A DNA stretch of 64,000 bases from Candidatus Nanoarchaeia archaeon (GTDB lineage: Archaea; Nanobdellota; Nanobdellia; SCGC-AAA011-G17; GW2011-AR17): positions 1-64,000 of the forward strand of contig JAQTVM010000006.1 in NCBI GenBank assembly GCA_028706745.1, written 5' to 3'. The notes under the pieces are model-generated. The model had not been told where the DNA came from, did not search any database, and saw only the letters and a list, made by a program, of their open reading frames with translations. The position numbers were made by a program, and so were the translations under genes. This document shows, in pieces, positions 35,060 through 43,185 of this stretch (position 1 is the stretch's first letter; each line of letters starts with the position of its first letter).

Positions 35060-35977
35060 CTATTTTGTTTTTCTGAACTTTGCTACAAAGAATCCTTCTG
35101 TGTCATTGTCCTGCGGCCACAGGCGCAGGCATTTCTGTACTTCTGAGGAGTATTTGTTTCCGTCAAACTCGTCAACGCATTTTCCGTGCTTGATGTTTAA
35201 ATCTATTTTCTCAAGCTTTGCATTCTCGTGATTTTCCAAGAACCAGCTTACGATGCCCTCATCCTCTTCAGGCTCCAAAGTGCACGTGCTGTAAACCATT
35301 GTTCCTTCTTCCTTCAGGCAGTTGAATGCAGTATCTAATAATTGTCTTTGTATGCCTGCCATTCTTCGTGAGAAATTGGGGTTCCACATCTGGATTGTCT
35401 TGAATGACTTTCTTATTGTTCCGATGCCTGAGCAGGGGGCGTCAACAAGTATTTTATCGAATGCCAAGTCCTTGAACCACCTTCCTTCCATTAGCGTTAA
35501 AACTGTGTTTGAAACGCCGCATCTCTGCAGGTTAAATCCCAATGGCTTAAGCCGAGGCATTGCATTGTCATTTGCTATTATCAATCCTGTATTGTTCATC
35601 ATTGCGGCAATCTGCGATGTTTTTGAGCCGGGAGAAGCGCACATGTCAAGAACCATCTCATTATCTTTTGGGTTTAGCACAACAGGGGGTATCATTGAGG
35701 CGGCGCCCTGCACGTAAAAATAGCCCAGGAAATGCTCGGGAAGGTTGCCTATTCCTGTGCCTTCTGTAAAAAAGCCTTCCTTGCACCAGGGAATTTGCCG
35801 GAGCTTTGCCTTTGATTCCATTCGTGTCTTAAAATCCTCAACACTGCACTTGATTGTGTTTACTCTTAATGTCTTTCTCAAAGGCTTTACTGAAATGTCG
35901 AGAAATGTTTCTATGTCAGTTAAATTCCTGTATCGTTCAATGAACTTTTCTTTCCATTCAGGATTTCCCATTGTCAC
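35060..35977 (-). CDS. RNA cytosine-C5 methyltransferase (NSUN/RsmB-F family)
   Basis: 305 residues. The N-terminal part holds the RNA-binding lead (LRKTLRVNTIKCSVEDF), then YVQGAASMIPP, motif I VLDMCASPGSKTSQIA, DAPCSG with the motif IV Cys and STCTL with the motif VI Cys nucleophile. Both catalytic Cys are present. It methylates C5 of cytosine in tRNA or rRNA; which RNA is not visible. No PUA domain is evident. It is convergent with the HEPN gene, with no gap between the two. Confidence 0.92.
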   Translation of the reverse strand: MTMGNPEWKEKFIERYRNLTDIETFLDISVKPLRKTLRVNTIKCSVEDFKTRMESKAKLRQIPWCKEGFFTEGTGIGNLPEHFLGYFYVQGAASMIPPVVLNPKDNEMVLDMCASPGSKTSQIAAMMNNTGLIIANDNAMPRLKPLGFNLQRCGVSNTVLTLMEGRWFKDLAFDKILVDAPCSGIGTIRKSFKTIQMWNPNFSRRMAGIQRQLLDTAFNCLKEEGTMVYSTCTLEPEEDEGIVSWFLENHENAKLEKIDLNIKHGKCVDEFDGNKYSSEVQKCLRLWPQDNDTEGFFVAKFRKTK

Positions 35978-36067
35978 TTCGTTCCAAGCCTCCCTTCATT
36001 GCATTTGAGAGGCATATTTCTATTAGCTACCGTCAGCTTTATAAAGATAATGCTGTTTTAAAGTCCT

Positions 36068-36400
36068 ATGTTTCATCCCGGAAAGGTTACGGGCATTTTC
36101 AGCCCAAAGGACAAGGAAGTTCATTCAGCAGATGATTCCACGCAGGCTCTTGTTGAGATGTGGGACGAGAATTTGTTTACCTGCATGGTTGACCCGAAGA
36201 TAGCTGCAAAGCTGAAAGAAGGCGACGTTGTGCTTGTTGATTACCGCCCTGTTTCTGAGAAATCAACTGTTCCAAAGCAGATTATCTCGAAGATTGTTTA
36301 CAAGAAGAAGGCTTCAATGCTGTGGGAGCAGTATGCTGAATACAAAAGGCAGAGAAAGCAGGAAACTTCAAAGCAGCAGCAGAAGACGTATATGGGGTAA
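36068..36400 (+). CDS. small conserved-looking protein of unknown function
   Basis: 110 residues. The N-terminal 75 residues look like a small beta-barrel (GKVTGIFSPKDKEVHSAD, then LVEMWDENLFTCMVDPKIAAKLKEGDVVLVDY), resembling an OB or SH3-like nucleic-acid fold; the tail is Lys/Gln-rich. I recall similar small proteins in DPANN genomes but cannot name a family. It stands alone between the divergent RNA methyltransferase and a caspase-like gene. A role in RNA binding is inferred from the tail only. Confidence 0.6.
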   Translation: MFHPGKVTGIFSPKDKEVHSADDSTQALVEMWDENLFTCMVDPKIAAKLKEGDVVLVDYRPVSEKSTVPKQIISKIVYKKKASMLWEQYAEYKRQRKQETSKQQQKTYMG

Positions 36401-36484
36401 TGTAGTTAGTAGTAAGCAGTTGGCAGCGGGCTTGCAGCTCCTGCAAAAAAGGCAGGCTTGCCAGCATTAATTTTTAAATTAATT

Positions 36485-36520
36485 TGTTTTGAGAATAAAA
36501 GAAATAAAAAAAAGAAAATA
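36485..36520 (-). terminator. oligo-T terminator after the secreted caspase-like gene
   Basis: On the minus strand the sequence just past the stop at 36524 is T-rich (TTTTCTTTTTTTTATTTCTTTTATTC). It fits archaeal factor-independent termination. Confidence 0.55.
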
Positions 36521-36523
36521 AGC

Positions 36524-37549
36524 TTATTGTGTTGGCTGAGGTATCGGCGTCATATTGGTGTCATAGATGTAAAAGTCTGCGCTTGCACTGCTTCCGACAA
36601 CCATTTCCTGCTGCACTGATATCTTCCCTGTCACGACTTCGGATTCATATCCGCCAAAACTGCCCCAGTTGTATGTGTAGTGCAGATAGTTGTCAATTCT
36701 CTGCATATGCGCTGTTGCCTCGCTTTGCGCCCTGTTGTAAGCTTCCATTACTGTGATTTTGCCGTCAACATTTGCGTCCGCCTCTCCGTCAGTCATATTC
36801 TGGAAGAAGTAAGAGCCGCCTGAGAAATACCTGTCTCCCCATCCGTAGGTGTGGCTGCCTGTTGTTGAGATTGCGACATACTCAGGCAGGTTAAGCTGGG
36901 CTATGAATGCGCCTGAATGGCAGGCATCGCTGTAGAGAATGCCAAATCCCGGGTTGATTTTATCAACGCTTTCCTGCACTTCCCTGGCTGTCCACGCTGA
37001 GAAATATCCGTCTGCCTCCAATTCAAGGAAACTGGGAGCCCCGTGGGTTCCTATGTACATTGCAAAGATGTCATTGCTGTCAACAAGCCCTGCAAACCTT
37101 CTTAAATGGAGATTTATGTTTGCCTCTGTTGCCTTGTTGTCATATGTTCCGTTGAACTGTTCTTCCTTTACCATTTGTATTGCCCTTGCTTCCAGCGTGT
37201 CTGTGAAGTCAGGGTCTCCTGTTGAATAAAGAAACCTGATGTTTTCCGGCTGGAATCCCATTTCCCTTAATGAGTCATAAACCCTTACTCCTCCGAGCCA
37301 GAAGAAGTTCTTGTCTATCGGATCTGACAAGTCAGCCCCTCTTTCTCCTCTTCCGCTTGCCACGACTACAAATGCGTATTTTGTTACTTCATTGCCGTTC
37401 GGCTGCAGTTCATTCATGCTTAACGGCATTCCGTGCAGTTCTGCATTTTCCGTGGCATCAAGAACTTCTGTCTCAAAGTCATTTACCTTTACTGATGCTG
37501 GCAAAAGCGCAAGTGCTGCGCCCGCGGCTATAGCGTATAGAGATTTCAT
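36524..37549 (-). CDS. secreted caspase-fold peptidase with EF-hand loop
   Basis: 341 residues. Signal peptide 1-20 (LYAIAAGAALALLPASV). YAFVVVASGRG starts the caspase-like sheet; MYIGTHGAPSF has the catalytic His169 and ILYSDACHSGAF the Cys210. DANVDGKITVME (258-269) is an EF-hand loop placed after the core exactly as in the lipoprotein at 31785. The extended C-terminus is Tyr-rich and beta-like. It is closest to legumain-like (C13) enzymes in the D-A-C-H-S-G motif. Secreted processing or surface-turnover roles are inferred. Confidence 0.82.
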   Translation of the reverse strand: MKSLYAIAAGAALALLPASVKVNDFETEVLDATENAELHGMPLSMNELQPNGNEVTKYAFVVVASGRGERGADLSDPIDKNFFWLGGVRVYDSLREMGFQPENIRFLYSTGDPDFTDTLEARAIQMVKEEQFNGTYDNKATEANINLHLRRFAGLVDSNDIFAMYIGTHGAPSFLELEADGYFSAWTAREVQESVDKINPGFGILYSDACHSGAFIAQLNLPEYVAISTTGSHTYGWGDRYFSGGSYFFQNMTDGEADANVDGKITVMEAYNRAQSEATAHMQRIDNYLHYTYNWGSFGGYESEVVTGKISVQQEMVVGSSASADFYIYDTNMTPIPQPTQ

Positions 37550-37670
37550 TTTATCACTCCCTTCTTAATTCTAAACGTAGTTATTTTGTATGCAATTATA
37601 AATGTTTGTATTGCTTTGCAAAAAGAAACCTCTTGAATATGGTGAAAAAAGGCGGTAAGGGGGAACCCCA

Positions 37671-37687
37671 ATGCGCCGACCGGTATT
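37671..37687. repeat. partial copy of the tRNA-Gly 3' end
   Basis: ATGCGCCGACCGG-T-ATTC repeats ATGCGCCGACCGG-G-ATTC of the tRNA-Gly 3' end (37718-37735), 47 bp away and in the same orientation. Such a pair resembles att-site debris left by tRNA-targeting integrases, but no integrase gene is present nearby. Confidence 0.55.
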
Positions 37688-37718
37688 CTCACTCTCGTTC
37701 GAGACCGTTCGCCGCTGA

Positions 37719-37790
37719 TGCGCCGACCGGGATTCGAACCCGGGTCACAACCTTGGCAAGGTTGAATTCTAACCACTAAACCATCGGCGC
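37719..37790 (-). tRNA. tRNA-Gly (GCC)
   Basis: Minus strand: acceptor GCGCCGA/TCGGCGC, D-arm GGTTTAGTGGTTAGAATTC, anticodon stem CAACC/GGTTG around TTGCCAA (anticodon GCC), T-arm CCGGGTTCGAATCCCGG, discriminator A. CCA is not encoded and no intron is seen. Confidence 0.96.
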
Positions 37791-37848
37791 TTATGCTCTT
37801 TTCCTTCAATTAAGAGATATTTATAAAGGTTATGGTAAGCCGGGGCAT

Positions 37849-38412
37849 TTACGGATTTATCTTTATCTCTATGTTCGGAAGATTGTCTGCTTCATACGTG
37901 CCTGTGTGCTGTATGGTAACACTGTAAGTCCCTGCAAAAGGACCTGAGAAAGGGCTGGTAAGATTTAAGTGCGCAATGCCTGTATAGTCAAGCTTCAGGT
38001 ATGCTATGTACTCGCCGACAATGTTTGTTTCTTTTGCAAACATGTATAAGTCTCCTTCCCTGAATTCCGGAATTCCTGTTGATATGTCTCTGAAATCATA
38101 GTTCGGCTCCATCATCTTTGCCTGAGTTTTCATTGACCAGATAACCTGGCTGTTTGTTTGGTCTACATTGAATTCTCCTGTCTTGATTTCAAACGGCGAC
38201 ATGTATCTTCTTGAGCCCGGACCTTCATTGATTACATTCTTCATGTTTTCGTTCACTGTGTAGAATACTGTCTTTGCCTGCGAGAATGAGTTCTTGTCCT
38301 TCATCTTCTGTATCATGGGAACGCCTGCGGCAAGCACTATTGTAAGCACAATTACTCCCAAAGCCATGTACAAAACTGCAGATATCCAAACGTCGCCTTT
38401 TCTGTTTCTCAT
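37849..38412 (-). CDS. archaeal type IV pilin-like protein
   Basis: About 187 residues from the ATG at 38412 (another in-frame ATG lies 9 bp before it). A short basic leader (MRNRKGD) is followed by a hydrophobic helix (VWISAVLYMALGVIVLTIVLAAGVPMI), the class III signal arrangement cut by FlaK/PibD. The mature domain is beta-rich. It is next to a second pilin-like gene, so the two may form a pilus or a surface complex. The processing site (after KGD) is inferred; the usual G-x pattern is atypical here. Confidence 0.65.
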   Translation of the reverse strand: MRNRKGDVWISAVLYMALGVIVLTIVLAAGVPMIQKMKDKNSFSQAKTVFYTVNENMKNVINEGPGSRRYMSPFEIKTGEFNVDQTNSQVIWSMKTQAKMMEPNYDFRDISTGIPEFREGDLYMFAKETNIVGEYIAYLKLDYTGIAHLNLTSPFSGPFAGTYSVTIQHTGTYEADNLPNIEIKINP

Positions 38413-38427
38413 GTGTATCACTTCATA

Positions 38428-38458
38428 TTAAAAGAAAATAAAAAAAGAAAAAATAAAG
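38428..38458 (-). terminator. oligo-T terminator after the pilin gene at 38467
   Basis: On the minus strand the sequence downstream of the pilin stop is T-rich (TTTATTTTTTCTTTTTTTATTTTC). No hairpin is needed in archaea. Confidence 0.5.
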
Positions 38459-38466
38459 TTAGGTTC

Positions 38467-39051
38467 TTATGCGCTACAAACCGTTAAGGGGTCATCATAA
38501 TTCTGATCCCCATAATAATCCTTTGTAGCTGCACAGGTAAGTATTTTTTCTCCTACTTTGATTACAGGAACTATCTCTACCAAGGTGGCTAGTTCTGCTT
38601 TATCCTCAACGGGAGAACCTACCGGCATTGTCACTTCTGTTGTTTCTAACCCATATGCTGAAATCGTAAGCGTATCTGTTCCCGCTGTATTTTTAAGTGG
38701 GGATACACTGCTTACCTGGCTTCCATCAATATAGAATCTTGCTGAAACACTTTCAAGTGCTTTGCTGCCATCATTTTTTATTGTTAATTTGATTTTATTG
38801 CAATCTGGCGTAGAAATGGGATCGTCATTTTCTGTGCATCCTGCATCATTAATTATGCAAGCTGATGACAAGTCAATATTAACATCCTGAGCACATGCCA
38901 ACTGCTCTTCAGTCGTTGCTTCTGTTGTCTTCTGCATTCCTTTAGAGAACGTCGTTCCCCACGTCATTATGATTGCTGCAAGAGCAACCGTAAACCCTAT
39001 TATTAACACCGTTGCAATTAACGGCGATATGCCTTTCCTAAACATTTTCAT
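38467..39051 (-). CDS. archaeal type IV pilin/archaellin-like protein
   Basis: 194 residues. MKMFRKGISPLIATVLIIGFTVALAAIIMTWG is a class III signal with the KG/ISPL cleavage context and a hydrophobic N-terminal helix, typical of archaeal adhesion pilins. The globular part has a strand pattern (KLTIKNDGSKALESVSARFYIDG) and six Cys, which may crosslink it. Expected processing is by a prepilin peptidase and export by a type IV pilus apparatus not found in the window. No pilus ATPase or platform gene lies nearby. Confidence 0.8.
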   Translation of the reverse strand: MKMFRKGISPLIATVLIIGFTVALAAIIMTWGTTFSKGMQKTTEATTEEQLACAQDVNIDLSSACIINDAGCTENDDPISTPDCNKIKLTIKNDGSKALESVSARFYIDGSQVSSVSPLKNTAGTDTLTISAYGLETTEVTMPVGSPVEDKAELATLVEIVPVIKVGEKILTCAATKDYYGDQNYDDPLTVCSA

Positions 39052-39146
39052 TTACTCAACCTCCTTTATATTGAACATAAATGTTCATAGAAAATAAGGG
39101 TTTAGGATTATATAAAGGTTTTTATTGCTATTTTGCGATATTTTGC

Positions 39147-39314
39147 CTATTGCTTTTCCATTTCTTCTTTATATTTTAACCGATATTTGCCCCATTTATC
39201 CTCAGGGCTATACTTGGCAGGCTTGTTAGAAAGTGCAACAGAACCGCATTTAGGGCATTTTTCCTGCATTGTGTAAACACCGCATTTCTTGCAGTATAGA
39301 ATATGTCGAACCAT
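39147..39314 (-). CDS. nop10: H/ACA ribonucleoprotein Nop10
   Basis: 55 residues. Two CxxC knuckles (CKKCG near 8 and CPKCG near 20) make the zinc ribbon, followed by the conserved PAKYSPEDKWGKYR segment that binds Cbf5. It is a core protein of the H/ACA RNP that makes pseudouridine in rRNA. Its ATG starts directly after the aIF2alpha stop, so both are translated from one message. This order (L44e, S27e, aIF2alpha, Nop10) is a conserved archaeal operon. Too short to appear in ordinary ORF filters. Confidence 0.95.
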   Translation of the reverse strand: MVRHILYCKKCGVYTMQEKCPKCGSVALSNKPAKYSPEDKWGKYRLKYKEEMEKQ

Positions 39315-40109
39315 TTACTCTTCCCTTTTGAAGCTGCCTTTGCCTTTTAATTTTTCAATCTCAGATATTATTGCAGTGCAAACCTGCTCCAAGGCTTCTT
39401 CAGCTGTCTTGAAATCGTGGAATGTCAATTCAACCCTGTAATGCGGAGCGCTTCCATAAGTTATTGAACCCTTGTACTTCTCTGCTTTTATCATCTCTTC
39501 GCCAGCCAATAATGCTTTCTTGATTACTTCAACGCCGTTCTCCTCATTGCTTTCAAGAGTAAGCTCAGCAACAACTTTTGCCTCAGGCGGCTTTATTCTT
39601 TCCTTTACAATGTCTGCAATCTCTTTTATGTATTCTGCAGGAAGCTGAATCTCCCTCAATAAAGCATCGCCGTTCATTGCAATATCCTGGAAGCAGACTG
39701 TCAAAGAGCCGCATTCCTCAATAATCTTGTTGCCTGCCTTTGCATATACTTCTTCCAAGGTGGTGTTCAGCTTATGCGCAACAAATTCAAGAATCTTCTC
39801 AGCCTTCTGCTCCTGCTTGTAGTCTTCCTCTTTCTTTAATCTCTGCTGCAAAGAAACCCTTCTTAATGACAAGTCAATGGTTCCCCTGTCCCTGTTCAAT
39901 TGAAGAACCTTGCAGACAACCTGCTTGCCTTCCTTTACATAGTCCCTTATGTTTCTTATTCTTCCGGGAGCTATCTCAGAGATATGAATCATCGCTTCCC
40001 TGTTTGCGTATTCAATCATATCAACGAAAACAGAGTGAGGAAGTATTTTCCTTACAGTGCAAAGCACAATTTCCCCTTCGTCAGGAATCCCTTTCTTTGT
40101 GTACGCCAT
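39315..40109 (-). CDS. eif2a: translation initiation factor aIF2 alpha
   Basis: 264 residues. The N-terminal S1 OB fold (GEIVLCTVRKILPHSVFVDMIEY, then IHISEIAPGRIRNIRDYV) binds RNA, with Ser51-region equivalents in the loop. The helical middle (about 90-175) and C-terminal alpha/beta domain that binds aIF2 gamma follow. It delivers initiator tRNA with beta and gamma subunits. Third gene in the S27e cluster, directly before nop10. Confidence 0.96.
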   Translation of the reverse strand: MAYTKKGIPDEGEIVLCTVRKILPHSVFVDMIEYANREAMIHISEIAPGRIRNIRDYVKEGKQVVCKVLQLNRDRGTIDLSLRRVSLQQRLKKEEDYKQEQKAEKILEFVAHKLNTTLEEVYAKAGNKIIEECGSLTVCFQDIAMNGDALLREIQLPAEYIKEIADIVKERIKPPEAKVVAELTLESNEENGVEVIKKALLAGEEMIKAEKYKGSITYGSAPHYRVELTFHDFKTAEEALEQVCTAIISEIEKLKGKGSFKREE

Positions 40110-40152
40110 ACCGAGTATATGACAGAAAGGTGTTGTTTATAAAAGTTTGCTC

Positions 40153-40320
40153 TTAAAGAACTTCTAACACTTTTGCCTTGACGTTTGCCTTGCCGCCTGC
40201 AGGAGCAGCCAAAACAGCGCCGCAGACAAGGCACTTTGCCTCTGTTGCGCACTTTCCGAAAATTACCTGCTCATTCTTGCAGTTTGAGCATTTTACCCTT
40301 ATGAATTTTCCCCTGTCCAT
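40153..40320 (-). CDS. rps27e: ribosomal protein S27e
   Basis: 55 residues. CSNCKNEQVIFGKCATEAKCLVCGAVLA shows the C-x2-C...C-x2-C zinc ribbon with the FGK and LVCG signatures of S27e; the tail APAGGKANVKAKVLEVL fits the family. Located between L44e (7 bp away) and aIF2alpha (43 bp). It is a small-subunit protein of archaea and eukaryotes only. Confidence 0.95.
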   Translation of the reverse strand: MDRGKFIRVKCSNCKNEQVIFGKCATEAKCLVCGAVLAAPAGGKANVKAKVLEVL

Positions 40321-40327
40321 TTTTTAT

Positions 40328-40648
40328 TTAAGCGTGAGCTACCTCCACTTTCTTTGCCCTTTGTCCTATGAAAATCTGGCTTTTTCCGCAGCCTGAACAC
40401 TTGAGTATTAAGTTGACTTTCTTGCTTTTCTTGACATTGTAGCGCTTCCACTTGCTCATTGCGCCTCTTGAAACGCTTCCCCTGTTGCCAAATCCCCTGT
40501 CGAGTCCTCTCTTTTTCATTCTTGTTCTTGAACCTCTTGACATTGGATGAACCTTGTTCTTGCCCTGCTGCCTGTTCTGGGAGACTGTCATCTCCTTGTA
40601 TGCGTTGCACTTCGGGCAAAACTTTTTCATCTTTTTCGGTATTTTCAT
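40328..40648 (-). CDS. rpl44e: ribosomal protein L44e
   Basis: 106 residues from the ATG at 40648 (an ATG 21 bp earlier, inside the GINS gene, is less likely). MKIPKKMKKFCPKCNAYKEMTVSQ is the typical start. The C-terminal CSGCGKSQIFIGQRAKKVEV completes the zinc ribbon with the first C-x2-C pair. It binds near the E site of the large subunit. First ribosomal gene of the cluster, abutting GINS. Confidence 0.96.
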   Translation of the reverse strand: MKIPKKMKKFCPKCNAYKEMTVSQNRQQGKNKVHPMSRGSRTRMKKRGLDRGFGNRGSVSRGAMSKWKRYNVKKSKKVNLILKCSGCGKSQIFIGQRAKKVEVAHA

Positions 40649-40649
40649 T

Positions 40650-41309
40650 TTAATCTTTCCTGTCTGCATTTCCTGACTTTACAAGCATATCAGCGACTTC
40701 AGCCGGAATATCGGCTTTTTCCCCGGATTTGAACGGCCCGTACTTGTTCATGTCAGGCCCCATAAACTCGGGGAGGTCGCTTTTTATTGAAATGCAGCAA
40801 CTTCCATCTGATTTAGTTGCACCTGTTTTTAAGCTTTTCGGTGCTTCCCCCTCGCTTGCAGGCTCTGAAACCCTTGTTATGGACACTTTTGGGGCTTCGT
40901 GGTTAAGCAGCGAATGAAGTATGTCTTCCCTGTATTTCATCAAAGTTGACTGGAGCGAGTTGAAAAGCTCTATTTCCTCAGGCAATAATGCGGAGAAATC
41001 AAAACCCCTCCCGTTGCATCTTGACTGGAAAACAGCGCCCTGCACAATCTTGTTCTCTCTCCAAGTGTATATGTCTTTCAAAAGCCTCTTTGCCTCATAC
41101 ATCTGTCCTCTTGTTTTCTCAATTTCATTTGAAGCAAAGACGCTTTTCTTTTTTTCCTGCGATTCGAGAATGGACTGCTTTTCAGTGAAGTATTTGATTA
41201 CATCATCAAAGAATCTCGGGTCTATCTTCTGCAGCTCTCCCCTGTATTTTTCTCTTCTTTGAAGGTCAAACAATGTGTCAAAAGTTATAATCACGTCTTT
41301 TTCAGCCAT
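40650..41309 (-). CDS. gins51: GINS complex subunit (Gins51-like)
   Basis: 219 residues. Helical A domain (about 1-120, with DPRFFDDVIKYFTEK and IEKTRGQMYEAKRLLKDIYTWRENKIVQGAV), an unstructured linker, then the small C-terminal B domain LPEFMGPDMNKYGPFKSGEKADIPAEVADMLV. The order A then B is the Gins51 (Psf1/Sld5) form. GINS joins MCM at the replication fork. The linkage to L44e is seen in archaeal genomes. Confidence 0.9.
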   Translation of the reverse strand: MAEKDVIITFDTLFDLQRREKYRGELQKIDPRFFDDVIKYFTEKQSILESQEKKKSVFASNEIEKTRGQMYEAKRLLKDIYTWRENKIVQGAVFQSRCNGRGFDFSALLPEEIELFNSLQSTLMKYREDILHSLLNHEAPKVSITRVSEPASEGEAPKSLKTGATKSDGSCCISIKSDLPEFMGPDMNKYGPFKSGEKADIPAEVADMLVKSGNADRKD

Positions 41310-41456
41310 CTCAATGTGAGGAATGTGTTTTGTTTTATAAGGATTTCGGAACGCAGTGACGAAATCCTATGAATGGAGTGAATATGGATTTCGGAAATGG
41401 AAAATATCCCTCGTGAAAAATAAAGAGGGCTAAGAAGAAAATAATAACGAGATTAA

Positions 41457-41897
41457 CTAACGCCTGCCTCTTAAGCGTTTTTGCTCAGCAAGCCTTATTC
41501 TTTCCCGCTCCAGATTCTGCAGCATTTCCTGCTCTCTTCTCTTTTGCTGCTGTCTTAGCTCTTCCTGCTTTGCAATCTCTTCCCTCTTTTTATCCTTTTC
41601 AACTTGTTCTTTCTTACGCCGCTCTTCCTCCTGCAGGCGTAGCATTTCCTGCTCTTTTAGTTTCTGAGCTTGCCGTTCTTCATATTTGGTAAGTAAAGCT
41701 TCTTTTGCAGTAATTTCTGCTTCAACTCTTGCATTGTCTTGAAATGACATATTGTCCTTAAAATAGTGCGGCGAAGGTTTTTTAAGCTTAGAGAAAAATA
41801 GATGCGTCTTAAGCCAAGACCTTATATAGCTATATCTTTCCCAGGGTTTTCTTGAGGGAAATCCTTTATCAGTCTCTAACGTGGTAATTCTTGCCAT
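41457..41897 (-). CDS. coiled-coil protein of unknown function
   Basis: 146 residues. After about 55 residues with a basic aromatic start (RKPWERYSYIRSWLKTHLFFSKLKK), the rest is an almost continuous Glu/Lys/Arg/Gln coiled coil of about 90 residues (ALLTKYEERQAQKLKEQEMLR and onward). It lies in a gap after GINS and is divergent from the nucleotidyltransferase at 42043. A TATA-like GATATATATATATC lies near 41946-41959, about 50 nt upstream. Function cannot be inferred. Confidence 0.6.
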   Translation of the reverse strand: MARITTLETDKGFPSRKPWERYSYIRSWLKTHLFFSKLKKPSPHYFKDNMSFQDNARVEAEITAKEALLTKYEERQAQKLKEQEMLRLQEEERRKKEQVEKDKKREEIAKQEELRQQQKRREQEMLQNLERERIRLAEQKRLRGRR

Positions 41898-42013
41898 TTG
41901 TCCTTCCTCCCCGCCATTAACGGCAATACAATTTAAGAGCTATAGATATATATATATCGGCTGCAAATCAGCGAAAATACGTATTTTCAGAAGCATAAAG
42001 TTTATATACCTCT

Positions 42014-42044
42014 GGTGTATAATCATCAACTAAAGGTGTATAAT
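42014..42044. promoter_or_regulatory. direct-repeat operator of a nucleotidyltransferase gene
   Basis: GGTGTATAAT at 42014-42023 and again at 42035-42044, 21 bp apart. The second copy runs into the ATG at 42043. The TATA box (AAAGTTTATATACC, 41997-42010) is just upstream. The likely ligand is the winged helix of the encoded protein. Confidence 0.72.
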
Positions 42045-42636
42045 GACATTGACGCAAAATGAGAAGAAAGTGCTGAGGCTTTTGGCTGCAAGCAGAAACG
42101 AGGACTATTCAATTAATGAGATTGCCAAACAATGCGGGATAACTCCGAACGGTGCATACAAGATTCTCGTAAAGCTTGAGAAAGAAGGCATATTAAAAAA
42201 GAAGCAGATAGCAAACATCATCGCATACAAGCTTAATTTTGATAACGAAAAAACAATGCTTATGCTGGAGCTTTCTTTTGTCCCTGATATTTTGGAAGGC
42301 AGGGTAAAATTGAGGGCTGAGGATCTTGAGCCGCTGAAGGCTGTGGCAAAAGCCTGCATCGTGTTCGGCTCTTATATAACCCCAAAGCAAAAGCCGGGAG
42401 ACATTGACATAATGTTTATCCTTGACAAAAGCCAATTTCAGGACTATAAGAAAAAGCTGTCCAATGTGCAGGACATTATGCCTGTTAAAATTCAGGATGT
42501 TGTCCAGACAGATGAAGATTTGCAGCAAAACCTTAAAAAGGGAGATGTTATTGTAAAAGAAGCCCTGCAAAATGGAATAGTTTTGTGGGGATATAAGACG
42601 ATAACTGAGGCTGTAAAAAATGCAGGACAAGCTTAA
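42043..42636 (+). CDS. winged-helix/minimal nucleotidyltransferase fusion (MntA-like)
   Basis: 197 residues. Winged helix 5-70 (NEKKVLRLLAASRNEDYSINEIAKQCGITPNGAYKILVKLEKEGI). MNT motif VFGSYITPKQKPGDIDIMFIL near 108 (GSx10DxD, with Ile instead of Leu in the second strand). The next gene overlaps by 17 bp and encodes a HEPN protein. Complete module, autoregulated through the repeats just upstream. The N-terminal domain is closest in pattern to the one at 63028. Confidence 0.87.
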   Translation: MTLTQNEKKVLRLLAASRNEDYSINEIAKQCGITPNGAYKILVKLEKEGILKKKQIANIIAYKLNFDNEKTMLMLELSFVPDILEGRVKLRAEDLEPLKAVAKACIVFGSYITPKQKPGDIDIMFILDKSQFQDYKKKLSNVQDIMPVKIQDVVQTDEDLQQNLKKGDVIVKEALQNGIVLWGYKTITEAVKNAGQA

Positions 42637-43129
42637 GAAATGCTTTGACGAAGGAAAAAAGGGAGGAGAAAGGCACAAAGGGCTTAGAAAAGTCACTTTA
42701 AATGATAAAGACGCAAAGTCCCATATAATTAAGGCGCTGCATAATTTTTCTGCGATTACTGCTTTTCACAATATGGGCTACAGCGACTGGTCAGCAAGCG
42801 CGGCTTTTTATACTTTATACCACGGGTTGCTTGCAATTCTTGCGCAAAAAGGCTATGAATCAAGAAACCAGTCCTGCACTTTTGCCCTTATTGAAGAAAT
42901 GATAAAGAAAGGGGAAATTAAAATGCTTACAATTAAAGATGTCAAGGAAATATATGACAAGGACGTGACAGAAGATATTGCGCACAGCAGCAAGTTGCTT
43001 GATATCAGGGAGCAGATGCAGTATTCAACAAGCACATCGCTGAAAGAAGAGGAGTTTGAGGCGCTTAAGAAAAGGACAAAAGAATTGTTGGACAAGATAA
43101 GGCTTGAATTTGAAAGAAAGGTTGAATAG
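42620..43129 (+). CDS. HEPN-domain protein (toxin candidate)
   Basis: 169 residues. HEPN helices: ALHNFSAITAFHNMGYSDWSASAAFYTLYHGLLAILAQKGYESRNQSCTFALI, then DIREQMQYSTSTSL near residue 132. The ESRNQ-CTFALI segment is shared almost exactly with the HEPN protein at 62522, so the two are paralogues. No R-x4-6-H motif is clear; the Arg-x4-Tyr stretch in its place might be the site modified by the nucleotidyltransferase. Coupled to the gene upstream. RNase activity is inferred only. Confidence 0.8.
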   Translation: MQDKLKKCFDEGKKGGERHKGLRKVTLNDKDAKSHIIKALHNFSAITAFHNMGYSDWSASAAFYTLYHGLLAILAQKGYESRNQSCTFALIEEMIKKGEIKMLTIKDVKEIYDKDVTEDIAHSSKLLDIREQMQYSTSTSLKEEEFEALKKRTKELLDKIRLEFERKVE

Positions 43130-43132
43130 AAT

Positions 43133-43169
43133 TACCCTCTACAATACATTAATTATAATGTAGGGGGTA
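43133..43169. terminator. bidirectional hairpin terminator
   Basis: TACCCTCTACA (43133-43143) pairs with TGTAGGGGGTA (43159-43169) with one wobble. It lies between the converging HEPN and apgM genes. Confidence 0.55.
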
Positions 43170-43185
43170 TATGCTACTTTTTGCC

